A DNA stretch of 64,000 bases from Allodiplogaster sudhausi (lineage: Eukaryota > Nematoda > Chromadorea > Rhabditida > Diplogasteridae): positions 1,340,001 through 1,404,000 of the forward strand of contig CALZFC010000293.1 in the NCBI GenBank assembly GCA_945643635.1, in the 5' to 3' direction. The position numbers and the translations under genes are program-made. Shown in pieces: positions 38,085-49,695 of the stretch; positions within the stretch are counted from its first letter, which is position 1; every line of letters starts with the position of its first letter. Under the pieces are notes generated by a model. That model was not told where the DNA came from. It was given only the letters and a program-made list of their open reading frames with translations, and searched no databases.

Positions 38085-41000
38085 GATAGGAGAGAGAGAG
38101 AAAGCTATTACTAGGTGAATATAACTAGAATTGAATTGTCCAGGTTCCCTGCGATCGGAACTCGCTTCGCGCACTCCTCGCAAGGGTTGCTGCTCGTGAA
38201 CAGACTCGTCTGCTGCCCGAGATGCGAGTCTTCATCATCCTCAAGCAGTACAGCGGATGCCGCAGTGACAGGGGCCGTAAAATGGGGATCCAAGGATGAC
38301 GACTTCTTCTTGAAGCGTGAAGCAGCTGCTCTCTCACCGGGGTAATATTATTAGACATTTTAATTAACACTTCAATTATTATTGGTATTATTAAAATTTT
38401 TACTTCCTTCGTGCTTAAAATTTTAATTCTTAAAAAAATCGATTGCAAGGAAAATTTATAGGCATTTAATTTAGACTTTGATTATTAATATTATTTGCAA
38501 AGTTTAAAACTGCTCTTTGCTGTTCAAAATTTAATGCTAGATATTTTTTTTATTTTTCGAAGGCGTTGAGTCAAAGGGGGTTTGCATAAATGAAAATCAT
38601 AGACTTTTTTTATAGTTCCTAATTTTTATTTAATGGTTTCATAGCTATTCTAAAAGAAAACAAATGAGATTTCGTAAGCAGAGTTTGATAATAGATTATT
38701 TTATATAAAAAAAAGTAAAAATAAATTAAAAAAAAAAAAACTTTGTCTCCAGCCCGCCCCGCTCGCTTACACTGAATGACGTGGCAGCATCCATGAGAGA
38801 AGGAGCGGCGGCTGCGCTCTCCGCCATTCATGTCTTCAGCATCGAGCAGTGCATGGAAGCAGCCAGGCACAACGGCGTGCTGGTAGGGATTATTAATTAA
38901 TTAATTAGTTAATTAATCAGTTAATTAATTAATTAATTTCTTTATTTTGATATTCAAATTATTTGACATTAAATTAATAGTACTGCTGTGCTGTAATTCT
39001 CCGCCAATCAACCTGACTATATTGCAACGATTAGAGGAAGTTCAAAGAAAGCTCTTTAAATAGCAGAAATAGCTTTAGAAATAAGAGAATTGACAAGAGT
39101 GAGTAAGACTTTCCTTTACTTACAAAAGGAACCATCAATTTATTACCCAGCCAATCGTGATAGTTGTACTTTATTTACGGTCACAAAAGTAATAACACAT
39201 GTATCGAAACTGATGTCAATAATTTTGATTGCTCTCAAAATCAGCTCTACTGCGAACTCCATGGCGGCGTTGCCGTGCGGGAGGTCGCGCCCGACGTTGC
39301 CTTCTGTGACTTGCCGGAATCACTTCTGGTTAGCATATACATGGACGTAGCAAAGCAATGTATTTTCTTACCTTAGGGAGGATATACATTAAAAATATAT
39401 TTAAATAGTTTGAAATTTTTTTTAAATACTGTTAGGGGATAATGTCAAAATTAACATTTTTTTCAATAAATATTTTCTTTTTATATATATCTTGTTAAAA
39501 ACTAATCTACTTGCTATTCTCGATGGTGTGAAATAATTAGAAGATTTATGAATAAATAAATAGAAATGTGACATTACAGATCACTTGCGAGCAACTGCGA
39601 CGAGGCCGGCTGCTTGGCCATGGCGCATTCGGATTCGTATTCAGGGCACATCTCAGACAGGGATCACCCGCACTCGCGCAGTCCGCGCAGCCCATTGAGG
39701 TATGTGGAAGGAGGAGAGAGAGAGAAGAGAGAGAGAGAGAAGGGAGAGAGAGAGACAGGGAGAGATGGAGAGGAGAAGGAGAGAGAGAGAGGGAGAAGGG
39801 AGAGAGAGAGACAGGGAGAGATGGAGAGAAGGAGAGAGAGAGAGAGAAGGGAGAGGAGAAGACAGAGATAGAAAGAGAGAGACAGAGAGAGAAGAGTGAG
39901 CGAGAGTGAGTGTAAGGAGAAAATGAGATAGAGAGAGAGATAGAGAGAGCTTTCTTTCTCCATCTACAGGTCGCTCAAAAGATGCTCGAACCCACTGACC
40001 CAGGCCCGGCTGCGCGGGCGTCAGCGCACGCGGAATACCGCGCAGCTGCCGGGAAGTGGGAACGCGACGCGCAAGAGTACGCAACGCGTGCCTATCTCGC
40101 ATGCAGACAGGAGCTATGGTGAGAGTCTTTCTTTTTAACTGCAAAGAAATCATAGTTGTATTATTCTTTTTAAATTATTATTTATTTATTTATTTAGTCT
40201 CTCTTTCACTGCATTTCTTCCTATGCCCCTCTCTTTATGTATGTCTCTCTCACCCACTCTTTCCCCCTCTCCTCTCTCTCCCTCCCTCTCTCTCTCTCTC
40301 TCTCTCGTTTGCTCTCTCTGCCGCTCTCCTCTCTCTCTCTCCTTCTCTCTCTCTCTCTCTCTCTCTCTCCCAGTCTCATTGGCCGTCTCCGTCACAACAA
40401 CACCCTGAGTCTGCTCGGCGTCTGCGTCTCTCCTCTCTCGCTCATCGTCGAGATTGCTCCGCTCGGCTCGCTCCGTCAACTCCTCAGCGGCTTCCGTAAG
40501 AGCGGCGCGCGTCTGTCCCTGCCGACTCTGTCTGACACACTTGTGCAGGTTGGTTTTTTTTTATATACGGTAGCACTGTATTCCGCCAGTCATTCTATAT
40601 TATAACAAACATGATTGTATAAGACACGTGGATAAATTGTTATGAGAGAAAAAAAATTTAAACTGCAGAATCAAATGTGATCAAAGCGTGTAGTCACTTG
40701 AACTAATTCACAGAAACCGATTTTAATTTTTTGATTCCTTTGTGTTCTATCAACAGGTCCTTTAAGCGTTAGTAATATGAACAGTTATTTTTTCGTTACT
40801 GTTGATTTATATATACGAGCACCGTTGAGTTATTTCCCTTGCTGGTGTTATAGGGAGTCTGCTCATGAAAACCACCTATCTATATCTATGGCGGAGCGGA
40901 GGAAAATTCTAGGAAGAAAAAATATAAATTTTGCTTCCGATGTTTGTTCTAATTAGTGGTGTAACTTATTATTATTAATCATTATTTAAAGTATAAATTA

Positions 41001-42151
41001 TTCATTTACTTTTAATATGTTTTACTATTACTTATAGGTATCTAAGGCATTGGAATACCTTCACCAGCACAACATCATCTACCGTGATCTCAAGAGCGAG
41101 AATGTGCTTGTTTGGCGGTGAGTCTCATTTATTTATTCTTTTTATTCATTTTATATTTATTTTTACTTTTTTATTTTGTTAAATATAGGCTATTTTTTAT
41201 TTACTTATTTATTTATTTCCATATATTTTGCTATATTTATAAAGTTAGAATTCATTTCCCCTGGTTACTTTTCCTTGTTAAAAGAGCACGAAAGTCAACC
41301 GTGTTCTATTTCAATATTCCTGACTATTGTAGTCGTCAGTCCCTCCAAATTACATGTTCTCTCGCCCTTTTGTGTCTCAGGGGAAAAGGCGCGAATTCAA
41401 ACGCGAGTATTTGTCCCCTTTTAGATATCCTCCTCCATTCTGCGTCTCAGAAGTGCACGTAAAGCTTGGCGATTACGGCATCTCGCGACTGGTGCAGCCA
41501 TCTGGTGGAGCAAAGGGGTAAGTTACCATCATCTTAGTATTAGTACGGTACTTGGAATACTGTTGATTTGGCGGGAAATGAAGATTTTCACTTTAATTCT
41601 TCCGAGTAGTGTAATTTTTTATAATTGTTTCATAATTATTGTGTATACAAATTATTAGTATTTCTGTTTTTTTTTTTAAATACTGTAGATTTGGGGGGGG
41701 GAAATTTTTATTTTTGTATATTAGGTTGTGGTTATTTTTGGATTTTTTTTATCTTAAAAAATATTCTTCTAGATTCGGCGGCACAGAAGGCTTCATGGCG
41801 CCCGAGATTGTTAAGTATAATGGCGAGGAGGAGTACAGTCTCAAGGTTTGGCGATTTTTTTTCTTTTTTAAAATAGAAGTTTCAAACTTAATTTTTGAAA
41901 CTCTGAGAATTTTTGGAACTGTGAGCACTTCAGGCATACTATTTATTATTTTTTAATAGATTATTATTTTTCGATACTTTTTTCCTTTTGTCAGGTTGAC
42001 ACATTCTCGTTCGGGATGTTCCTCTACGAGTTGCTGACTCTCAAACTGCCATTCGAGGTCGAGCCACACGTCAAAGAACGACTGCTCGAGGGAGGAAGGC
42101 CGCAACTCCTGCCAGCGGTTATTCGCTCCTTCTCTCTGTCACTCTCTCACC

Positions 42152-42207
<56 letters not shown>

Positions 42208-42439
42208 TCCCTCTCTCCCCATCTTTCTCTCTCCGTCTCTCTCTCTCTCCCCCTCTCTCTCCCTCTCTCTCTCTCTCCCTCTATCTCTCTTTCTCCATGT
42301 CTCTCCCTCTCTCTCTTCTGTCGCGCTCTCTCCCACTCCGTCATTCTTATCTCTCTTAACTCTCTCGTCTTCCTGTTGCACTACTCTCACACTCTCTCCG
42401 TCTGTTCACATGTCTCTTCCACCCTTCTCTCTAACCTCT

Positions 42440-42488
<49 letters not shown>

Positions 42489-43463
42489 CTTTTAGGAACT
42501 CCTCTGGCCGTGCTCAGTGCTGGATCTGCTGGTTTCCTGCTGGTCAGCCACGCCCTCCTCTCGTCCCTCTTCCTCTCAGCTGGTCACCTTCTGTTCTGCT
42601 CCCGAATTCACCCATCTCATCGATGCTATTTCGTCAGCGGAGAACTATCTTTTTTTTTCTTTTTTTAAACATACTTAACTATAATGAATATACAATGTAT
42701 TTTGTAAAGATTTTACGCTTTAAAATTTTTATATTTTTTATCGAGATTTGTAAACGTGGTCATGTATTATTTATTTTTACATAAAACACTTGTTTTTATT
42801 TGTATATTTTCTGCCTTTCTTGCTGAAGCTTTAAAAAACGGATTTACAAAAAATCCTTCATAAAATGCATCCCGTGGTTTACTCTACCTTCCTATACTGA
42901 AAAGCGAAGGAATATTTAACGACTCGATTTCATCTCGTCTTGTTGGGTTCTTAAAATTAGTAATTGTTAAGTTAATAGTTGCCATGTTCGAAATATATAT
43001 AAAAATTTGATTGTACTTTTTTTCTTATTTAATTATAAGAATTCTTAATTACATTTTCTCTGTCCAGCCTCTCGAGTGGCTGCAACAGCGGAAGTGGCTC
43101 CTCCCCCTCGGGCTCGCTCAGCCACCTCCCCAGCCAGCATCTCCTGGCGCCCGCGTCCATTGCCGTGCTCCCGGCGCCAAGTGACCCCGACGAGGACGCT
43201 GGGGGCTCAGTGAGCGCTGAGGATGTCGAAGCGCAGGTAATAACTTTAATTATTATTGTTTTATATACTATAAAATGATTTTTTTTACTTTAAATAAAAG
43301 TAGCTTTTAAAGCTATTATCAATTTAAATTGTTTTACTTCAAAAAATTAACTCAAATTTAAATTGTCGTCTTGAAGGTTTGGATGGCAACACCTGATGGT
43401 GTCGATATCTACGCATGCACGCAGTACGGATGGATCGAGGCCAAGGTGAGTTGGTGGTGGAGG

Positions 43464-43504
<41 letters not shown>

Positions 43505-43624
43505 AGATGAGAGAGAGAGAAAGATGAGAGAGAGAGAGAGACGGGGGAAAGAGAGAGAGAGGGAATGAGATAGATAGGGAGAGAAAGATGAGAGAGAGAG
43601 TAAGTGAGAGTGAGTGAGTGAGAC

Positions 43625-43663
<39 letters not shown>

Positions 43664-43708
43664 AAGGCTGTGAGAGAAGTACATGTGACGTTATCTCTCT
43701 CTCTTTCT

Positions 43709-43739
<31 letters not shown>

Positions 43740-45169
43740 CTACCTTTTCTCTCCCCTCAGTCCCTTCCACTCCCGTCTCGTCCTCGCTTCCTTGCTCGCG
43801 CTGGTGAGCTCATCTGGACATCATCGGACGCGGGCGGACTAACGCGTATCCTGCAAGCAGCAGCGCCGAATCAGCTTGCAACAGTTACGGTATGTCGGGA
43901 ATTTCAAAAATTCAAAAAAATATTAACCATCGCCAATCTGCGCATTCAGAACACTCAATACAGCAGCTGATTGATGTATAATTTTTTATTCCTTGAAATA
44001 AATTGCACTTGACGACGCTAAGACCATAAAAGTGCATCTCCAAATTTATACTAAATCTCGGTTTATTGAATATTTCAATTCTTTCTCTTTTATTTGAATT
44101 TGGTTAGTAAGCAAAACCAGTAATTCTTACGTTCTGTTTATTAAATAAAATCTCTGCTGACATGTTTTACGGTTAAACGAGTAATCAAAGTTTCATTTCT
44201 TTTTTTTCAGCTCCCTGGCCTTAAAGATGATGCTCTCGTCTGCCCTCTCCAGCCCCTCCATCAAGCCACGCCCCCTCATCAAGTGGGCGGAGGGTCCTTG
44301 TCATCACAAGCCCCGCCCATTCCGTGCCTTCTCGCCGCTACTGCGCAACAGCTTCTGATTCTACGGCCATCAGATGATGACGCAACGGCCACGCCCCCTA
44401 CAGTATCCGACCGTCTGCAGACACCGTATCCGACCAGAATGGCTACGGTGGTCAGCATGCCGGGCAATAGGTCAGAGATCCTGTTATCTTTATTTTCGGA
44501 ATATTAGCATTTTTCAGAAAATTAAATAAATAAATAAAATTATATTCAGAGGCTCAATAATTTGTGAATCATCCACTATTGATTATAAAAGTGGTGTATA
44601 ATAGTTGCCATAAGATTTTGTTGGAAAAAGTGTGACGAGCGAAAGAAAATTCTATTGCTTAAATAAATTGAATGAATCCTAAAATCCATAAAATATGTAA
44701 AATCTACGAATTGAAAATGAACACAAGAAATGCAGGCAAATTTGGACGGGCCACGCGGACGGCCTCGTGACAGCGCACACTCTCTCGCCGGACGATCGAC
44801 GCTTCGCCTTCTCATCTTCATTCGTCCATCCCGAAGTGGGCGGAGCTTCAGGAGTGAGCGGGTCTTCCGGAGTGGGCGGAGCCATTCCTGCCGTCCGGCT
44901 TCTCGTTGCTGCAAGGGATGGCGCAAGCGTCTGGAGTGCACTTGAGCAGTGTTTGTCTCTTTAGTCATTGCACTCTCTCACTCTTACGCTCTATGCCACT
45001 CTCTCCTCTCTATCACCCTCTACCCTCTCTGTCACCCTATCTCTCTCTTTCTCTTTCTCTTCTCTTCTCTTCTCTTCTCTTCTCTTCTCTTCTCTTCTCT
45101 TCTCTTCTCTTCTCTTCTCTTCTCTCTCTCTCTCTCTCTCTCTTCTCTATCACCCTCTCCCTTCTCTGT

Positions 45170-45213
<44 letters not shown>

Positions 45214-46718
45214 ACCAGGCAGCCGTGTCTTCTGCTGGGATGCAACGAAACGCTCAGTGCGCGCCTCTCTGGACACGCGCAAAGTGCTGCCAGCCAGCGA
45301 GACCATTCATACTGTCCAGGTACCATTTATGATGATAAAAAAGATATATTTTTCAATTTATTAAATAAAATTTGTTTTCACATCTTGTGAAAGAAGTGGG
45401 AATAAATAAGTAGAATAACAATATCTGGGTCTCTCCACTCATTCTTAGATGGACTGCGCCTCCTTCGTGTCAGCCCTCTCCGTCCTCGATCGCGGCTGCC
45501 AGTCGCTGCTCTTCGCAGGCACCGAAGATGGCAATCTGCTCGTGCTGGCTGCCAGCAATCTACAGCCACTCTCTGCATGCAGACCGTGAGAGAGAGAGAG
45601 AGAAAGAGAGAGGTGGGAGAGAGGGGGAGGGAGGAAGCAAGATATAGGGAGAGAGAAAAAAAAAGAAAAGAGAGGGAGAGATTGCAAGATATAAGGAGAG
45701 AGCGAGAGAAAGAAAGGAGAGAGAGAGATAGAAAGAAAGGAGAGAGAAAGAAAGGAGAGAGAGAGAGATCTTGTTGAGGTACTCCTGCGGCATTCACTCG
45801 CTGGCCATCGTCGAGGGAAGGGGCGGAGTCGGCAATGGAATGGGCGGGGCCGATGACGAAGGGGGCGGGGCCAGCCACGGATCATCGCTCACCACGGCTG
45901 CCAGTCGCCTCTCGAGCACATCGACAGATGGAGGAGGTATGGTGGCGGGAAATTTAAACGGGTATTTTCCGGAAGTAATTGTTTATCCCTAAATTTATAA
46001 AAAAAAATTTAGAAGAGATACTTTCATTATGACTTCTGCCGTTTCGAGTTTGGCTTTAATTGATAAAAATAAACAATTGAGTGGCTTTCCGTATCTATCT
46101 TAGTAGTAATAATTTATTAAATTTGTTAACCGCATATGATTTTTAAAAAAAAGTGAAAGTGAAGAATAATTTGAGGGAATAATTTGAAAATATTATAATA
46201 ATAACAACAACAATAATAACAATTCTTATTATTATTATGGTTAATAATAATATTGTTAATAATAATAAATAATCATGTTATTTCCAGTTTTGTTTTGTTA
46301 AGTAAATAACTAATTGCCTTTATTCCGAGGAGGCGGAGCCATCGGCTGGATGCGAGATCGCGTCTCGGAGACGGTGGAGCGGCTGCGCACCTCACCCTCT
46401 ACCGTACTCGCGCACCCCAATGCGCTCGTTCTCTCGATTGGAACTGGATTCAGGTTGTTATGTAGAATAATTCATTTTTTTTATTAGATACAAAAAGATA
46501 TATTTGATTTAGAAATATATGTACGTATACATAAAGGTTGGCAATAAAATATATAAAAACAAACAATAAATAAGTTAATTTTGCTGTTACCTATATTATG
46601 TGTGTAATTGACTTGCTCCTCCTGCAGAACCCTGACTGATCGATTCGTGAGCCAGCAGGCGCCAGTGGAAGATGTTGTCGCGGCACTGTGGAGAGTGGAC
46701 GACTGGTTACCAAGCTGA
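17198..46718 (+). CDS. lrk-1: LRRK/LRK-1 family multidomain ROCO protein kinase
   Basis: About 60 exons spanning 29.5 kb join in frame into about 2,603 residues. C. elegans LRK-1 and vertebrate LRRK1 share the order ankyrin repeats, LRRs, ROC GTPase, COR, kinase, WD40-like. These proteins are GTP-regulated Ser/Thr kinases acting on membrane trafficking (LRRK1 and LRRK2 phosphorylate Rab GTPases; LRK-1 sorts synaptic vesicle proteins). Exon coordinates are in the six block entries below. Hallmarks: P-loop GRAGVGKS (about residues 1084-1091), switch II WDCSGQ, GTHVD in the NKxD position, glycine loop LLGHGAFGFVF, VAQKM lysine (about 1847), YRD (D about 1968), DYG (about 1994) and APE. The start ATG follows an in-frame TAA nine bases upstream. 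Donors are unusually variable, and three introns appear to use GC. Its 3' exons 53-60 are duplicated downstream. Boundaries of exons 8, 15, 20 and 37 are the least certain. Confidence 0.93.
18551..18950. repeat. 203-bp tandem duplication in LRRK intron 3
   Basis: A unit starting ATGCTTGGACACTTGTGCTT occurs at 18,551 and again at 18,754, with its following sequence and CT tract. The rest of intron 3 (18,034-19,264) is almost entirely (CT)n. The S/L-rich reading frames over it are not genes. Confidence 0.85.
21880..22911. repeat. three decayed tandem copies and an (AT)n tract in LRRK intron 11
   Basis: Blocks starting near 21,890, 22,400 and 22,760 share, in order, a TTCGGGAG/GAGAATGTTTGC segment and an A-rich run. 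The first two also share CCATTTCAAA. Spacing is about 350-500 bp. An (AT)n microsatellite occupies about 22,876-22,910. No coding exon is seen between 21,635 and 23,196. Confidence 0.55.
23705..23762 (-). pseudogene. tRNA-like remnant (anticodon loop CTCCCAA)
   Basis: Read on the minus strand, the sequence has a tRNA-like 5' part with an A-box-like TGGCGCAGTCGGTA, an anticodon arm with CCGGCTCCCAAACGG (anticodon CCC, Gly-like), then a short GTTGAG and a run of Ts. A proper T arm and acceptor 3' strand are missing. It sits inside LRRK intron 12. It is a truncated tRNA pseudogene or the tRNA-derived head of a SINE. Confidence 0.45.
25284..26943. mobile_element. 1.66-kb foldback element in LRRK intron 15
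   Basis: The two halves are near-identical inverted repeats of about 0.78 kb with a loop of about 86 bp (about 26,064-26,149). The ends are TTAAGAGAGC and GCTCTCTTAA, flanked by TA on both sides (25,282-25,283 and 26,944-26,945), as expected for a Tc1/mariner-type target duplication. The long open frames in the two arms mirror each other and show no protein family. The full palindrome could form a very long hairpin in the pre-mRNA. Confidence 0.85.
27632..28960 (+). repeat. 17-bp minisatellite (34-bp dimers) in LRRK intron 17
   Basis: About 1.33 kb of two alternating 17-mers, GATTGGTATTGGATTAT and GATTGGTATTGGATTGG, mostly in strict alternation, giving a 34-bp higher-order unit with occasional doubled A-type units. 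The + strand contains essentially no C. The continuous open frames (W/Y/I/G-rich) are by-products of the period and not genes. Confidence 0.95.
29500..29900 (+). repeat. degenerate copies of the LRRK exon 18 end and donor
   Basis: The exon 18 terminus AATCTGGCGAATAATAAGG with its GTT donor recurs, with decay, near 29,602, 29,681, 29,773 and 29,881 in the intron that follows. Spacing is 80-110 bp. The copies at 29,773 and 29,681 keep a GGTTC or AGTTC at the donor position. Confidence 0.75.
31150..31217 (+). repeat. dispersed TTTGAATTCGCGCC-type repeat at the exon 22 acceptor
   Basis: It matches the element at 41,351-41,424: both run from ACATGTTCT through TGTGTCTCAGG and CGAATTCAAA to the AG of an LRRK exon. 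More diverged or inverted relatives lie at 304-338, 11,631-11,671, 29,947-29,998 and 36,274-36,320. Confidence 0.65.
32570..34432 (+). other. lrk-1: LRRK exons 26-32: ROC GTPase domain
   Basis: Exons 32570-32664, 32768-32883, 33165-33256, 33419-33521, 33652-33722, 33873-33947, 34250-34432, about residues 1040-1284. G1 is GRAGVGKS, G3 is WDCSGQ (the DxxGQ form typical of ROC), and G4 is GTHVD. The strand-forming CVYVVVFRVTE and AAVLLVGTHVD segments fit a Ras-like fold. All GTPase signature residues are present, so the domain looks active. The exon 30 donor appears to be GCAAGG. Confidence 0.88.
34802..39328 (+). other. lrk-1: LRRK exons 33-42: COR dimerisation domain
   Basis: Exons 34802-34930, 35197-35384, 35725-35878, 36063-36260, 36549-36677, 36978-37103, 37534-37754, 38144-38341, 38753-38882, 39245-39328, about residues 1285-1803. 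COR signatures are IVVDPAWLAERL and the GFWPRLITR motif. The C-terminal part has a CPRCE segment and a serine run. The start of exon 37 is uncertain: an AG at 36,548 or an earlier one near 36,480. Confidence 0.8.
39580..42632 (+). other. lrk-1: LRRK exons 43-50: protein kinase domain
   Basis: Exons 39580-39699, 39970-40118, 40374-40548, 41038-41117, 41425-41517, 41773-41845, 41995-42117, 42496-42632, about residues 1804-2120. Motifs in order: LLGHGAFGFVFRAHL (glycine loop), VAQKML (ATP-positioning Lys), CRQELCLIGRLRHNN (helix C Glu), IIYRDLKSENVLV (catalytic loop), KLGDYGISR (DYG in place of DFG, as in LRRK proteins), GTEGFMAPEI (activation loop end) and DTFSFGMFLYELLT. All catalytic residues are present. 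Confidence 0.92.
41351..41424 (+). repeat. dispersed TTTGAATTCGCGCC-type repeat at the exon 47 acceptor
   Basis: The element runs ACATGTTCT, TGTGTCTCAGG, GGCGCGAATTCAAACGCGAG and is followed directly by TTTGTCCCCTTTTAG, the acceptor of kinase exon 47 (exon starts 41,425). Confidence 0.65.
43068..46718 (+). other. lrk-1: LRRK exons 51-60: WD40-like C-terminal region
   Basis: Exons 43068-43236, 43377-43445, 43761-43889, 44211-44470, 44736-44950, 45219-45319, 45449-45585, 45779-45936, 46330-46453, 46628-46718, about residues 2120-2603. Repeat-like segments include GELIWTSSDAGG, QIWTGHADGLVTAHTLSPD, SRVFCWDATKR and LLFAGTEDGNLLVL. A low-complexity G/S insert lies in exon 58. The protein ends ALWRVDDWLPS. 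From within intron 52 onward this block is tandemly duplicated at 48.1-51.1 kb. Confidence 0.82.
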
Positions 46719-46930
46719 GATTTGTCTGCTTCTCTCTCTCTCTCTCTCTCTTACATCCTCTCTCTCTCTCTTACTTCCTCTCTCTCTCTCTCTTACATCC
46801 TCTCTCTCTCTCCCTCTCTCCCTCTCCTTCTCTCTCTCTGTCTAGCTCTCTCTCTCGTCCTCATTTTTTTGTCTTATATCTTTCACTTTCTCCTTTCCCT
46901 CTCTCCCTATCTCTGTGTCCTCTGGTAATT

Positions 46931-46985
<55 letters not shown>

Positions 46986-48137
46986 AATTGTCTTCTCTCA
47001 TTTTCTGCCTCCAAACCTGCATAATTTGTGGTTGTATATATTTTTTTCACATTTTCTCCCTGCATTTTTGCTACTTTATCGATGTTTGTGAATATTTTAA
47101 GCTGCAGCAATTTTTATTAAGTTAGTACCTTCACTCACGGATTATTTGTTTTATTAGTTTTGAAGGCATTTTTTACATGAAATTGGATACAAAAATATTT
47201 ACTGCTAGGGCATTTAAAATAGAATTCGTTTAGTGTTTTCCGATTGTCATTTGCTGTGAAGTTCTGGTTCCGTTCGTAGGTCCCTTTTAAAAAATTGGTC
47301 ACTATTTTGCGATCTCTTTTTTTTATTTTATACCCAAAACAACTCAAAAATGCAAAAGAAAGAGTCCAAAGTACAAGGTTTTTTTCAGTTCTTGTCAGCA
47401 TAATTTGGGTTCCATCTTTAAAGAGCATAAGATGTTCTGCATTATTGAGCCAGATTCATATTCTACTTTGCCATATTTGATTCTAAAGACTACTTTTTTT
47501 GTTTTAAAATATTCTATTCCGCCATTTCAATGCCATTACTGCAATCAATTCCCAACCCTGCATTCCAGTCAAGTTCTCAATTTCTGGTTGTTCACTGTGC
47601 TTCTACGCTTGCTTGCATTTTGTATTTTTTTTCTTTTTGTTCATTTTCTTGCTTGGTTCGCTTTGCTGTCATGACTTTTACTGTGATTAACAGTGATAAA
47701 ATGGTGATTTTTTGTTGTTGTTGCCCTTACAAACATGATGCATCAACAGGGCCCTATTCAGTCGGCTTTACTAAGCATGGCAACGATTGGGGAAAGATTT
47801 ACTCTCTTCGATTTTATCTATTTTGACGTATCGTAGAGCGGTGTTTTATTTGCCACTTAATCGATTCGTATTATTTTTCTCCGGGATCATACACGCTGTA
47901 ATTCGATTGTTGCCGTCGTAGCAACTTGTTTTCTAATTTTTAAATAATCATAAAATTAATTAACTAATCAATATTTAAAAAAAACGCCTAAAGCATCATC
48001 TACTCACGCCTTTATTTAAAATCGTACTTAGATATTTCAATACTACAGTGCAACACTTCATTGCAATACCAAAGCAGGGGAAGGTTTTCCAATTTCTTCT
48101 GAAAATTTTTGCATGTTTTTATTTTGCATCAGTTTTT
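43692..48137 (+). repeat. tandem duplication, unit 1 (LRRK exons 53-60 and 3' flank)
   Basis: This unit begins in the CT microsatellite of LRRK intron 52 and ends at CATCAGTTTTT near 48,137, where unit 2 begins again in CT repeats. Exon blocks recur at offsets of 4,476-4,478 bp and the 3' flank (47,372-48,137) recurs at 51,117-51,882. Coding and unique intron sequence appear identical. Visible differences are in microsatellite length (the TCTTC run at about 45,055-45,125 is longer here). Confidence 0.93.
46719..48137. other. LRRK 3' flank in unit 1
   Basis: CT-rich 3' UTR-like sequence (about 46,730-46,985) follows the stop codon, then AT-rich sequence with no gene. About 733 bp of unit 1 (46,639-47,371), including most of the last coding exon, is missing from unit 2. 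Confidence 0.6.
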
Positions 48138-49642
48138 CTCTTTCTTTCTCTCTCTTTTCTCTTTCTTTCTCTCTCTCTTTCTTTCTCTCTCTCTCTCTCT
48201 CTATCACTCTCTCTCCTACCTTTTCTCTCCCCTCAGTCCCTTCCACTCCCGTCTCGTCCTCGCTTCCTTGCTCGCGCTGGTGAGCTCATCTGGACATCAT
48301 CGGACGCGGGCGGACTAACGCGTATCCTGCAAGCAGCAGCGCCGAATCAGCTTGCAACAGTTACGGTATGTCGGGAATTTCAAAAATTCAAAAAAATATT
48401 AACCATCGCCAATCTGCGCATTCAGAACACTCAATACAGCAGCTGATTGATGTATAATTTTTTATTCCTTGAAATAAATTGCACTTGACGACGCTAAGAC
48501 CATAAAAGTGCATCTCCAAATTTATACTAAATCTCGGTTTATTGAATATTTCAATTCTTTCTCTTTTATTTGAATTTGGTTAGTAAGCAAAACCAGTAAT
48601 TCTTACGTTCTGTTTATTAAATAAAATCTCTGCTGACATGTTTTACGGTTAAACGAGTAATCAAAGTTTCATTTCTTTTTTTTCAGCTCCCTGGCCTTAA
48701 AGATGATGCTCTCGTCTGCCCTCTCCAGCCCCTCCATCAAGCCACGCCCCCTCATCAAGTGGGCGGAGGGTCCTTGTCATCACAAGCCCCGCCCATTCCG
48801 TGCCTTCTCGCCGCTACTGCGCAACAGCTTCTGATTCTACGGCCATCAGATGATGACGCAACGGCCACGCCCCCTACAGTATCCGACCGTCTGCAGACAC
48901 CGTATCCGACCAGAATGGCTACGGTGGTCAGCATGCCGGGCAATAGGTCAGAGATCCTGTTATCTTTATTTTCGGAATATTAGCATTTTTCAGAAAATTA
49001 AATAAATAAATAAAATTATATTCAGAGGCTCAATAATTTGTGAATCATCCACTATTGATTATAAAAGTGGTGTATAATAGTTGCCATAAGATTTTGTTGG
49101 AAAAAGTGTGACGAGCGAAAGAAAATTCTATTGCTTAAATAAATTGAATGAATCCTAAAATCCATAAAATATGTAAAATCTACGAATTGAAAATGAACAC
49201 AAGAAATGCAGGCAAATTTGGACGGGCCACGCGGACGGCCTCGTGACAGCGCACACTCTCTCGCCGGACGATCGACGCTTCGCCTTCTCATCTTCATTCG
49301 TCCATCCCGAAGTGGGCGGAGCTTCAGGAGTGAGCGGGTCTTCCGGAGTGGGCGGAGCCATTCCTGCCGTCCGGCTTCTCGTTGCTGCAAGGGATGGCGC
49401 AAGCGTCTGGAGTGCACTTGAGCAGTGTTTGTCTCTTTAGTCATTGCACTCTCTCACTCTTACGCTCTATGCCACTCTCTCCTCTCTATCACCCTCTACC
49501 CTCTCTGTCACCCTATCTCTCTCTTTCTCTTTCTCTTCTCTTCTCTTCTCTTCTCTTCTCTTCTCTTCTCTTCTCTTCTCTTCTCTTCTCTTCTCTCTCT
49601 CTCTCTCTCTCTCTCTTCTCTATCACCCTCTCCCTTCTCTGT

Positions 49643-49695
<53 letters not shown>

